Source of the DNA: Candidatus Dormiibacterota bacterium
GTDB lineage: Bacteria > Chloroflexota > Dormibacteria > Dormibacterales > Dormibacteraceae
Direction of reading: 5' to 3'
Assembly: GCA_955652675.1 (NCBI GenBank)
Contig: CATPBP010000019.1
Span: 1 to 64,000 of the forward strand
DNA length: 64,000 bases
This document shows, piece by piece, positions 1 through 7,887 of this stretch. The notes under the pieces were generated by a model. The model saw nothing but the letters and a program-made list of their open reading frames with translations, searched no databases and was not told the origin of the DNA. The first letter of the stretch is position 1; each line of letters starts with the position of its first letter. Made by a program: the position numbers and the translations under genes.

Positions 1-156
1 AGCGAGGCCCTCGGTGTGAGCCGGGGCAACCAGCGCGTGCTCCTGCACCGAGCTCGTGGCCGCCTCCGCGCAGCCCTGGAGTCCTGGATGTGGGCCGCCT
101 CACCCCGCCTCCCCTCGGCAACCGCCAGGGCCGAGAATGCCGGCCCCTATCCTTAG
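1..156 (+). CDS. RNA polymerase sigma-70 family factor, C-terminal fragment (5' end outside window)
   Basis: Frame 1 is open from the window edge to a TAG at 154-156. The first 30 or so residues (SEALGVSRGNQRVLLHRAR, then GRLRAALE) match the recognition helix and following segment of sigma region 4 in ECF-type sigma factors, where the pattern LGVSxGNQRVLLHRARxxLR is typical. A short tail of about 20 residues follows. Region 4 would contact the -35 element. Only this C-terminus is visible, so the sigma group and any anti-sigma partner cannot be told. It ends 5 nt before the chosen valS start, so the two may be cotranscribed. Confidence 0.75.
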   Translation, partial: SEALGVSRGNQRVLLHRARGRLRAALESWMWAASPRLPSATARAENAGPYP

Positions 157-161
157 GGGTT

Positions 162-2768
162 GTGCAGCGGATCCCGGAGCGTGCATCTCTGGAAGGGCTG
201 GAAGACAAGTGGTCTGCCCAATGGGAAGAGTCGGGCACCTATCGCTACGATCCTGACCCGCCGCGGGAGGCGAACTACTCCATCGACACTCCACCGCCGA
301 CGGTCAGTGGATCGCTGCACGTCGGGCACGTCTTCTCATTCACGCACACCGACACCGTCGCCCGCCATCAGCGGATGCGGGGGCGGAACGTCTTCTACCC
401 GATGGGCTGGGACGACAACGGACTGCCCACCGAGAGGCGGGTCGAGAACTATTACGGCGTCAGGTGTGATCCATCGCTCCCCTATGACCCGAACTTCTCG
501 CCTCCGGAGCGTGCCGGAGAACGGCCGATTCGGATAAGCCGGCGCAACTTCGTCGAGCTCTGCGTGGCACTGACGGCGGAGGACGAGAAGGCCTTTGAGC
601 GACTCTGGCGCACCCTGGGACTGTCTGTGGACTGGTCTCTGACCTACACCACGATCGGGGAACGCGCGCAGCGAGTATCTCAGCTGGCCTTTCTGCGCAA
701 CCTGGCTCGTGGAGAGGCCTACAGCGCCGAAGCGCCGACTCTGTGGGATGTCGACTTCCAGACCGCCGTAGCCCAGGCGGAGGTAGAGGACCGCGAGGTG
801 CCCGGCGTCTACTGCCGGGTGGCTTTCCCACTGGAGGGAGGCGGCCGGCAGGTGATCGAGACCTCCCGCCCCGAACTGCTGGCCGCTTGCGTGGCCCTGG
901 TGGCCCATCCCGACGACCCGCGCTACGCGGGCCTGTTGGGCGCGGAAGCGATCACCCCGCTGTACGGCGTCCCGGTCCCGATCGTGGGCCATGAGCTGGC
1001 CGACCCCGAACGCGGGACCGGCCTGGCGATGATCTGCACCTTCGGCGACGTGACCGACATCACCTGGTGGCGCGACCTGCAACTCCCGACCCGCCCGGTG
1101 ATCGGCCGCGACGGGAGATTGACGCCGGTCGGTTGGGGCTCAGAGGCCTGGCCGTCCCGTGATCCGGCGGCCGCGGAGGCGCACTACAGCGGGCTCGTGG
1201 GCCAAACCGTCAACTCGGCCCGGACGGCCACCATCGAGATGCTGCGAGAGCACGGCCACCTGGCCGGAGAGCCGACCCCGGTGACGCACAGCGTCAAGTT
1301 CTACGAGAAAGGGCGCCGGCCGCTGGAGGTGGTGACCAGCAGGCAGTGGTACATCAAGAACGGCGGCCGCGATCCCGCTCTGCGTGAGCGCTTGCTCGAG
1401 AGGGGTCGCCAGCTGCGCTGGTACCCCGAGTACATGCGCGCTCGCTACGAGAGCTGGGTGGCGGGGCTGACGGGCGACTGGCTGATCAGCCGCCAGCGGT
1501 TCTTCGGTGTTCCATTCCCGATCTGGTATCCCATCGACGGCACCGGCCGGGTGGACCTTCAAAGCCCGCTGGTCGCCGAGGAGTTTCGCCTGCCTGTCGA
1601 CCCCTCCGTGGACGTGCCGGCGGGCTACATGGAATCGGACCGCGGCCGAGCGGGCGGCTTCGTCGCCGACTCGGATGTCATGGACACCTGGGCGACATCG
1701 TCACTGACTCCGGAACTGGTCTCCGGCTGGCTGCAGGATGACGAGAGGTTCCAGCGACTCTTTCCGATGGACCTGCGCCCGCAGGCGCACGACATCATCC
1801 GGACCTGGCTCTTCTCTTCGATAGTCCGCGCGGAGCACGAGTTCCACACCCTGCCCTGGACGCACGCCGCCATCTCGGGCTGGATCCTCGACCCAGACCG
1901 TAAGAAGATGTCCAAGTCGAAGGGCAACGTGGTCACGCCACTGGGACTGCTGGAGCAGTACGGGTCCGACGCGGTCCGCTACTGGGCCGCCGGCGCCCGG
2001 CCGGGTGCCGACACGGCCTTCGACGAAGGCGAGATGAGGGTCGGCCGGCGCCTCGCGGTCAAGCTTCTCAACGCCAGTCGCTTTGTGCTCTCGGTCACCG
2101 GCACGGCCGGTTCAGAGGACCCCCAAGACGGGGCTGAGCAGGCGACCAAGGAGGCGACCGAGGCCATTGACGAGTCCATGCTGCGCCGGCTGGCCGAAGT
2201 GGTCGGGGAAGCGACCTCGGCCTTCGATGAGTACGACCACGCCCGCGCCCTTCGCCGCAGCGAGTCCACCTTCTGGTGGTTCTGTGACAACTACCTGGAG
2301 CTGGTCAAGCACCGGGCCTATGGATCGCGCGGCGAGGGCCCGGCGCGATCGGCGAGCGTCACTCTGAGAACCTGCCTCTCAACCTTCCTCCGGCTCTTCG
2401 CGCCCCACATGCCCTTCGTCACCGAGGAGGCTTGGTCATGGTGGCGAGAGGGCTCGGTCCATCGAGCGCCCTGGCCCGAGGCCGGCCAGGTCGCACCCCG
2501 CGCGGCCACCGGTCCTACGGTGGCGCTCGACCTCGTGGCCGAGGTCCTGGCGGAAGTGCGAAAGGCGAAGACTACGGCCAGGCTGTCCCAGGTCGCCCCA
2601 GTGGACAGGGTCGTCGTGCGAGGCCCTCGTGAGCGGCTGGCCGGGGTGCGCGGAGCCGTCGATGACCTGCGACATGCGCTCGCGATTCGTGAGCTGGAGC
2701 TGGAGGAGTCGGACGAGCCGGCCGTACTTGTCGCTCTGCCGGCGGCTACGGCGTCAGATCGGGCGTGA
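162..2768 (+). CDS. valS: Valyl-tRNA synthetase, class Ia, short archaeal/actinobacterial type
   Basis: Charges tRNA-Val with valine in the cytoplasm. The class I signatures are present: HVGH (residues 53-56 from this start) within PPPTVSGSLHVGH, and KMSKS (582-586). Between them lies the CP1 editing domain, and an anticodon-binding domain follows. The protein ends soon after this domain, without the C-terminal coiled-coil arm of E. coli-type ValS. This matches the shorter form known from Actinobacteria, archaea and rickettsias. I chose GTG 162 because it follows the sigma-factor stop at 156 and has AGGGG just upstream. An ATG at 90 would overlap the upstream gene by 67 nt and add an unconserved head. 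The 3' end overlaps the convergent epimerase gene by 23 nt. Confidence 0.93.
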   Translation: MQRIPERASLEGLEDKWSAQWEESGTYRYDPDPPREANYSIDTPPPTVSGSLHVGHVFSFTHTDTVARHQRMRGRNVFYPMGWDDNGLPTERRVENYYGVRCDPSLPYDPNFSPPERAGERPIRISRRNFVELCVALTAEDEKAFERLWRTLGLSVDWSLTYTTIGERAQRVSQLAFLRNLARGEAYSAEAPTLWDVDFQTAVAQAEVEDREVPGVYCRVAFPLEGGGRQVIETSRPELLAACVALVAHPDDPRYAGLLGAEAITPLYGVPVPIVGHELADPERGTGLAMICTFGDVTDITWWRDLQLPTRPVIGRDGRLTPVGWGSEAWPSRDPAAAEAHYSGLVGQTVNSARTATIEMLREHGHLAGEPTPVTHSVKFYEKGRRPLEVVTSRQWYIKNGGRDPALRERLLERGRQLRWYPEYMRARYESWVAGLTGDWLISRQRFFGVPFPIWYPIDGTGRVDLQSPLVAEEFRLPVDPSVDVPAGYMESDRGRAGGFVADSDVMDTWATSSLTPELVSGWLQDDERFQRLFPMDLRPQAHDIIRTWLFSSIVRAEHEFHTLPWTHAAISGWILDPDRKKMSKSKGNVVTPLGLLEQYGSDAVRYWAAGARPGADTAFDEGEMRVGRRLAVKLLNASRFVLSVTGTAGSEDPQDGAEQATKEATEAIDESMLRRLAEVVGEATSAFDEYDHARALRRSESTFWWFCDNYLELVKHRAYGSRGEGPARSASVTLRTCLSTFLRLFAPHMPFVTEEAWSWWREGSVHRAPWPEAGQVAPRAATGPTVALDLVAEVLAEVRKAKTTARLSQVAPVDRVVVRGPRERLAGVRGAVDDLRHALAIRELELEESDEPAVLVALPAATASDRA

Positions 2769-3666
2769 TCCCCCAGCTGCCCGTGAACCGTTCTCCGGGC
2801 TGCAGCACGAGCAAAGCCTCGCCGGTCTGAAAGGCATTCGGCGGGCAGGTCATCGGCTCGATCGCCAGGCCCCGACGCCGGCGCTCCGGCTCCAGCGGGT
2901 CGCCGGTGAAGACCATCAGATACGGGTACGACTCATCCGCCCACAACGTCAGCGACGGGCCTGCAGGCGCGGAGAGGGCGGCGCGGGCCCTTCCGTCCGG
3001 GCCACGGCGCAGGTCGGCGTAACCGGTGTCGAGAGCGGTGCTCCCGATCTCTCGAGGGGTCAGGAAGTCGAACTGGCTGCCTTCGACGCTTGAACGACCG
3101 ACCGGAATGGCTCGTTCGTCGGCCTCCAGCCGGCTCTCGGCTGGCAGCTGGAGCGTCGCCGAGTCGATTACCTCGCCGCCGACCCTCAGATACGGATGGG
3201 CGCCGGCTCCGAAGGGGCAGGGGCCTGCGCCCAGGTTGACGGCGGTCATGGTCACTGTCAGCCCATCCTCTGAGAGGGAGTACTCGATGGTCAGGTCGAG
3301 GTCGAAGGGGTAGCCCTGCTCGGGATGCAGCCGGTGCTGCATGAGGAGCCGCTCGCCGGTATGTTCCCCGGGCTGCCAGGCATTCCAGCGGACCAGGCCG
3401 TGGATCGCGTTGCCGCGCTCCACCTCGTTGATGGGGAGCTGGTAGTCCACGCCAGCGAAGCTGTAGCGACCGTCGCGGATGCGGTTGGGCCAGGGCAGCA
3501 GTGGCTGTCCACGGCCGGCTGAGCACATCTCGTCGATCTCGAAGCCGTCCAACGCCTCCAGGTCGCCAGCCCGGTATCGACGCAGCGTGGCCCCCACCTC
3601 GGTGACGACGGCCTGTTGCGTTCCCCGAGCTATCTCGAACTGGCGGCCGGAGGGCGGGTCAGGCAT
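2746..3666 (-). CDS. Aldose 1-epimerase family protein (galactose mutarotase-like)
   Basis: A 306-residue protein with the galactose mutarotase fold, expected to interconvert alpha and beta anomers of hexoses in the cytosol. Visible family landmarks are PLLPWPNRIRDGRY (about residues 55-68), NAIHGLVRW (about 85-93) with the substrate-binding His, FGAGAHPYL (about 152-160) with the catalytic His, and a C-terminal LAIEPMTCPPNAF (about 267-279) with the catalytic Glu. No signal peptide is seen. It is divergent from the debranching-enzyme gene, which suggests a shared carbohydrate theme. Its substrate cannot be set from sequence; it could be a glucose-6-phosphate epimerase or another sugar mutarotase. 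Confidence 0.88.
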   Translation of the reverse strand: MPDPPSGRQFEIARGTQQAVVTEVGATLRRYRAGDLEALDGFEIDEMCSAGRGQPLLPWPNRIRDGRYSFAGVDYQLPINEVERGNAIHGLVRWNAWQPGEHTGERLLMQHRLHPEQGYPFDLDLTIEYSLSEDGLTVTMTAVNLGAGPCPFGAGAHPYLRVGGEVIDSATLQLPAESRLEADERAIPVGRSSVEGSQFDFLTPREIGSTALDTGYADLRRGPDGRARAALSAPAGPSLTLWADESYPYLMVFTGDPLEPERRRRGLAIEPMTCPPNAFQTGEALLVLQPGERFTGSWGITPDLTP

Positions 3667-3824
3667 CGGCTCGAGCAGGACGTGTCACTACGACCACCAC
3701 TTTAAATGGTGCCCGGGACGCTGGTTGAGCCAGATGGATCGCCGGTCGGCGGTCTGTAACGGAGCAGACGGCCGCCGGGACAACACTGACAGGCGTCTAC
3801 GGTGACTTCAGGAGACCGACATAC

Positions 3825-5861
3825 ATGACGAGCGACACCATCAGCATCCTGGACGGAAGCACCTTCATCGTCAGCGACCGGCGAGGGGACATCGAGGCGG
3901 CGCCGGACGAGCCGCACGGTCTCTTCTACCGCGACACCCGCTTCCTTTCGCGCTGGGTGCTGACCTTCAACGGCGCTCCTCTGACCACGCTCTCCACCGA
4001 CGAGACTGCCTACTCGGCGGCCCAGTTCTTCCTCTATCCGCCGACGGGCACCATCTACGAGAACCCGACAGTCTCGGTTATCCGCAAGCGCATGGTCGGC
4101 GACGGCTTTCACGAGGACCTGACGGTCATCAACCACAGCCAGAAGCCGATCGACATCGGGCTGCGCCTGGAGGCCGCGTCCGACTTCGCGGACATCTTCG
4201 AGGTGAAGGACGCCCTGGCCAAGAAAGGCGAGGCCTACCGCTCCGCCGGCGATGACAAGTTGGTCCTGGGCTACCGCCGCGAGGGCTTCAAGCGCGAGAC
4301 CCACGTCACCTCCAGCCAGCCTGCTGACTTCTCCGACGATGCCATCGTCTTCCGGCTTCACCTGGCGCCCCACAACGAGTGGACGACCTGCATCGTCGTG
4401 CAGGTGGTGACCGACCGCATGATCGCGGTCAAGTACGACCACGGCGAGGACATGCCCAAGCCGAACCTTCGCGTCTCTCTCGCCGAATGGCTGGACCAGG
4501 CGCCTCGCCTGGAATCCGACTACGACGCCCTGGAGCACATCTACCGGCAGAGCCTGATCGACCTGGCGGCCCTCCGCTTCTACTCGGAGCTCTTCCCCGA
4601 GGAATCCATGCCGGCAGCCGGAATGCCCTGGTTCATGACGGTCTTCGGCCGTGACAGCCTGATCACCAGCTACCAGGCGCTTCCCTTCTCCTCGGAGCTG
4701 GCCAGAACCAGCCTCCGCGTCCTGGCCGCTCGTCAGGGAAAGCGGGTGGACCCCTTCAAGGAGGAGGAGCCGGGCAAGATCCTGCACGAGATCCGCTTCG
4801 GCGAGCTGACGGCATTCGGGGAGCGACCGCACTCGCCCTACTTCGGGACGGCGGACGCCACGCCGCTCTATCCCGTCCTGCTGGACGAGTACGAGCGCTG
4901 GACCGGCGACGCGGACCTGGTGCGCGAGCTCGAGCAGCCGGCCCGAGCAGCGCTGGAGTGGATCGACCGCTACGGCGACCGGGACGGCGACGGCTACGTC
5001 GAGTACCAGCGCGCCATGGAGACAGGCCTCGAAAACCAGTGCTGGAAAGATTCCTGGAACTCGATACTGTTCGCCGACGGCTCGCTGGCCAAGTCTCCCC
5101 GCGCGACCTGCGAGATCCAGGGCTACGTCTACGACGCCAAGGTGCGGTCAGCCCGGCTGGCCCGCGAGTTCTGGAACGACCCAGAGCTGGCCGAGCGCCT
5201 GGAGCGCGAGGCGGCAGAGCTACGAGCGAACTTCAATCGAGACTTCTGGATGCCGGACCGGCAGTTCTTCGGAATCGCGCTGGACGGGGACAAGCGTCTG
5301 GTCGACAGCGTCACCTCGAACCCAGGACAGCTGCTCTGGAGCGGCATCGTCGACGAGGACAAGGCGGAGCTTGTCGTGAGCCGGCTGATGGACGACAGCC
5401 TGTTCTCCGGCTGGGGCATCAGGACCATGGCGGAGGGCGAGGGAGCCTACAACCCGATCGAGTACCACTGTGGAACCGTCTGGCCCCACGACAACTCGCT
5501 CATCGCCGCCGGTCTTGCCCGCTACGGGTATCGGGACGAGGCGGCCAGAGTCGCCATGGCGATCCTGGAGACCGCGACCTTCTTCAACTTCCGGCTGCCG
5601 GAAGTCTTCGCCGGCTACCGGAGGACCCGAACTTCCTTCCCTGTGGAGTACCCGACCGCCTCCAGCCCCCAGGCCTGGTCGACCGGAACGCCCCTCCTGC
5701 TGCTCCGAGTGCTGCTCGGGCTGGAGCCGCGTAGCGCCGAGCTCGCCGTCGCCCCCCGGCTGCCAGACGGTATCGAACGTATCGAGCTCCGCGGCATCCC
5801 GGGCCGCTGGGGCAGAGCGGAAGCGCTCTCCGGCGCGCTGCCATCGGCCGTCAGCCGCTAG
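3825..5861 (+). CDS. Glycogen-debranching-like protein (GDE N-terminal domain + six-hairpin glycosidase domain)
   Basis: 678 residues. The N-terminal part (about 8-215) is the beta-rich debranching N-terminal domain, with the hallmark GLFYRDTRFLSRW near residue 30. The remainder (about 240-660) is an (alpha/alpha)6 amylo-alpha-1,6-glucosidase-like barrel with PWFMTVFGRDSLIT and YHCGTVWPHDNSLIA. The family cleaves alpha-1,6 branches in glycogen-like glucans or trehalose/sucrose-related oligosaccharides; the exact substrate is not assigned. The ATG at 3825 has AGGAGA at 3809-3814 as ribosome binding site. The gene stands alone on this strand and is divergent from the aldose 1-epimerase. No signal peptide, so cytosolic. 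Confidence 0.88.
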   Translation: MTSDTISILDGSTFIVSDRRGDIEAAPDEPHGLFYRDTRFLSRWVLTFNGAPLTTLSTDETAYSAAQFFLYPPTGTIYENPTVSVIRKRMVGDGFHEDLTVINHSQKPIDIGLRLEAASDFADIFEVKDALAKKGEAYRSAGDDKLVLGYRREGFKRETHVTSSQPADFSDDAIVFRLHLAPHNEWTTCIVVQVVTDRMIAVKYDHGEDMPKPNLRVSLAEWLDQAPRLESDYDALEHIYRQSLIDLAALRFYSELFPEESMPAAGMPWFMTVFGRDSLITSYQALPFSSELARTSLRVLAARQGKRVDPFKEEEPGKILHEIRFGELTAFGERPHSPYFGTADATPLYPVLLDEYERWTGDADLVRELEQPARAALEWIDRYGDRDGDGYVEYQRAMETGLENQCWKDSWNSILFADGSLAKSPRATCEIQGYVYDAKVRSARLAREFWNDPELAERLEREAAELRANFNRDFWMPDRQFFGIALDGDKRLVDSVTSNPGQLLWSGIVDEDKAELVVSRLMDDSLFSGWGIRTMAEGEGAYNPIEYHCGTVWPHDNSLIAAGLARYGYRDEAARVAMAILETATFFNFRLPEVFAGYRRTRTSFPVEYPTASSPQAWSTGTPLLLLRVLLGLEPRSAELAVAPRLPDGIERIELRGIPGRWGRAEALSGALPSAVSR

Positions 5862-5939
5862 CGAGGCGTCGATGGGTGTGGCCGAGTACGGGTCTGCCCA
5901 CCGGTCCCGGGGCGACAGGTGGCACTGGCCGCCGGCGCC

Positions 5940-5945
5940 TACCAT
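5940..5945 (+). promoter_or_regulatory. Putative -10 element TACCAT for leaderless VOC gene
   Basis: TACCAT ends 7 nt before the ATG at 5953. The same hexamer with the same 7-nt spacing precedes the carboxylase gene at 35589. No ribosome binding site is seen. Confidence 0.5.
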
Positions 5946-5952
5946 GACTGGC

Positions 5953-6303
5953 ATGGTCACAGGCATACATGCGCTGATCTTCTCTCGCGAGGCTGAACAG
6001 GCTCGCGCCTTCTTTCGAGATGTGCTCGGGTTCAAATCCGTCGACGCCGGAGGCGGCTGGCTGATCTTCGCCCTGCCCCCGGCCGAGCTCGGCATCCACC
6101 CCACCGAGGAAGAAGGTCGCCAGGAGCTCTACCTGATGTGCGACGACATCGAAGCCACCGTCGCCGAGCTCAAGGACAAAGGGGTCGAAATTGCCCGACC
6201 CATCTCAGACGAGCGCTTCGGCCTGGTCACCTGGCTCCGGATCCCGGGCGGCGAGCTGGCGCTCTATCAGCCCAAGCATCCGACGGCGTTGCCCCTCCCC
6301 TGA
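5953..6303 (+). CDS. VOC (glyoxalase/bleomycin resistance) superfamily protein
   Basis: A single VOC domain of about 116 residues, beginning VTGIHALIFSREAEQARAFF and continuing with a typical beta-alpha-beta-beta-beta module (FRDVLGFKSVDAGGGW; YLMCDDIEATVAELKDKG). The VOC fold binds a divalent metal or small molecules and covers lyases, dioxygenases and resistance proteins, so the activity is open. An ATG 9 nt upstream (5944) is in frame, but it lies inside a TACCAT -10 hexamer, so 5953 is the better start. The gene is convergent with the membrane protein at 6315, and a hairpin spans the junction. Confidence 0.8.
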   Translation: MVTGIHALIFSREAEQARAFFRDVLGFKSVDAGGGWLIFALPPAELGIHPTEEEGRQELYLMCDDIEATVAELKDKGVEIARPISDERFGLVTWLRIPGGELALYQPKHPTALPLP

Positions 6304-6326
6304 CCGGCGGCCTCTCAGGCCACCGG
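6304..6326. terminator. Hairpin between convergent genes
   Basis: CCGGCGGCC (6304-6312) and GGCCACCGG (6318-6326) pair with one mismatch around a 5-nt loop. The loop contains the stop codon of the minus-strand gene (6315-6317). There is no T-tract on either strand. Confidence 0.4.
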
Positions 6327-6926
6327 CACCTTGCGGCAGGCCCAGGGGCCGAAGCGCCTGAGCGCGACGATCATCCAGATGAAGAGGGCGAGCTCCGCCA
6401 GCCCGAGGATCAGGCCGAGGAGCGCGTTGGGCAGCGGCAGCAGGAAGACCGGCTGCCCAGGGCCGCCCGAGATACCGACTCCGAAGATCTCGAGCGCCTG
6501 CTGTGGGAGGCCGAGTACCGAGAGGCCGGCGGCGATCATCAGCAGCCAGTAGAGCCAGGTCCACCGCCTCAGGGTGCCGATCAAGACCAGCAGGCACCAG
6601 ACGATCGCGAAGGCCACTGTCAGCGCCACTGAAAAGAAGGCCACCTGCTCCGCGATCATCCGGACCTGGTCAGCGTTCTCCACAGTGCCCGGCTGGGAAG
6701 CGAGGGAGAGGTCGATGCTCTGCCGTATCGACCTTCGCAGGTAGTCGCCGAAGTAGGGCAGCAGGAACAGCAAGTTGAGCGCGCCGACCAGCGTCAGGGC
6801 TATCACGGCCAGCTGCATAGGACGCGTCCAGGCGGAGGGCTCCCGGCGGAAGCGCTGAGGTGCAGCGGGAACGGTTGGCACCCACTCTCGCCCGTTCCAG
6901 GCCCAGGCTCCGTCTGGCGACAACAT
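6315..6926 (-). CDS. Membrane protein with N-terminal SPDGxWxWNGxxW motif
   Basis: About 203 residues. The start MLSPDGAWAWNGREWVP resembles the short DUF2510-like 'SPDGKWWWDGxxW' segment found at the N-termini of many actinobacterial and Dormibacterota membrane proteins. Four hydrophobic segments follow: about 38-58 (LAVIALTLVGALNLLFLL), 97-120, 125-145 and 170-195. No catalytic motif is seen and the function is unknown. In-frame codons upstream of 6926 would add an arginine-rich head without the motif, so they were rejected. The gene lies about 100 nt downstream of another membrane-protein gene on the same strand. Confidence 0.7.
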   Translation of the reverse strand: MLSPDGAWAWNGREWVPTVPAAPQRFRREPSAWTRPMQLAVIALTLVGALNLLFLLPYFGDYLRRSIRQSIDLSLASQPGTVENADQVRMIAEQVAFFSVALTVAFAIVWCLLVLIGTLRRWTWLYWLLMIAAGLSVLGLPQQALEIFGVGISGGPGQPVFLLPLPNALLGLILGLAELALFIWMIVALRRFGPWACRKVPVA

Positions 6927-6965
6927 CAGGCGCGTATTGCACCAGCGCAAAGCGCGCAGCCGCAA

Positions 6966-6979
6966 TTCTCGATCGAGAA
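6966..6979. promoter_or_regulatory. Perfect 14-bp palindrome, possible operator
   Basis: TTCTCGATCGAGAA lies 40 nt upstream of the minus-strand start at 6926, in the gap between two membrane-protein genes. A perfect dyad in a promoter position could be a dimeric repressor site. No regulator can be named. Confidence 0.3.
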
Positions 6980-7032
6980 ACGGCGCGCACAGACTGGATC
7001 GGCCGCCGCTGGGGGGAGGCGACGCGGACCGT

Positions 7033-7710
7033 TCAGGCCAGGATGTTGACCGCCCGGGCGGCCACCAGAGCCACCGTAATGAGCGCGACCAGCGCCTGCC
7101 CGGCCATCAACAGTTTTGCTTCGACACTGAGTGGCATGGTGTCGGTCGGGCTGAAAGCCGTGGAGTTTGTGAACGACACATACAGGTAGTCCACGAAGGA
7201 CGGCAGCCAGTTGGCCCCGAGGTCATGGGAGGTCATCTGGGGGAACAGGAACTCCGCTCCCTTGGGAAACTCGTTGATCCGCTGGCCGGGACCTCCGGCG
7301 TCCAGCTCCCAATACCAAAGACCGAACACGAGGACGTTCGTGAGCCAGATCTGGATCGCCGAAAAGATGAGCTGAACGCCGGTGGCTTTGCCGCCCTGGA
7401 GCAGGAAGCGAAGCAGCAGCACCAGCGCCACGGTATTGGCGAGGCTGACCAGCGCGCACTGACCGATCGAAAGCCAGCGAGCAAACTTGGGCTCGTTTCC
7501 ATGCCGATAGGGGGAGACCGCCAACAGCGAGACCAGCAGCCCACCTTCCAGCACCGGCACCAGCCAGCGGGGGCCGATGACCAGCTTCTCTGGCAGCAGC
7601 ACGTAGAGCGCGATGGCGCCGGCCGCCGCCAGGGACGCCCACCAGCGGGGCTCCCGCATCCTCTGACGGGTGCCCTCGCCCGCCGAGCGAAAACGGTTGC
7701 CGAGCGACAT
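7033..7710 (-). CDS. Multi-pass membrane protein of unknown function, DUF1345/ion-channel-like C-terminus
   Basis: 225 residues with about five hydrophobic segments (about 27-42, 52-67, 84-103, 117-134 and 200-222). Near the C-terminus is FVDYLYVSFTNSTAFSPTD, followed by a last transmembrane helix ending AARAVNIL. This layout recalls the pore-loop/inner-helix arrangement of two-TM potassium-channel-like domains, but the selectivity signature GYG is replaced. It could be a divergent channel or a DUF1345-type protein; the match is by pattern only. There is no clear ribosome binding site. It may be cotranscribed with the gene at 6315-6926, with a gap of about 106 nt. Confidence 0.65.
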   Translation of the reverse strand: MSLGNRFRSAGEGTRQRMREPRWWASLAAAGAIALYVLLPEKLVIGPRWLVPVLEGGLLVSLLAVSPYRHGNEPKFARWLSIGQCALVSLANTVALVLLLRFLLQGGKATGVQLIFSAIQIWLTNVLVFGLWYWELDAGGPGQRINEFPKGAEFLFPQMTSHDLGANWLPSFVDYLYVSFTNSTAFSPTDTMPLSVEAKLLMAGQALVALITVALVAARAVNILA

Positions 7711-7851
7711 CAGCTCGGCAAACCCGGCTCGTCGTCGGGGATCGACCGGGCCGCGGTAAACGCCGGCCGGCCCCAGGGCAAGAATCTCACTCGCGTGGAT
7801 ATCCTGACACCCCGAGCGCCAGGGCGCCGCCGCGCCACTCTCGCCTCGGTG

Positions 7852-7887
7852 AAAAAAAGAGGCCTCCGGGCTTCTAGGCCCCCTCTC
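7852..7887 (-). terminator. Rho-independent terminator of the GAF/PAS gene
   Basis: Read on the minus strand, a stem built from GGCCT and AGGCC and extended by G-U/G-C pairs is followed by seven T residues (A7 at 7852-7858 on the plus strand). The stop codon of the gene (7874-7876) lies within the hairpin. Confidence 0.65.

Noticed and set aside
3702-4832. Minus-strand 376-codon open frame opposite the debranching gene
   Set aside because: Antisense shadow of a strongly conserved gene; sequence shows no domain and mirrors GC-rich codon structure.
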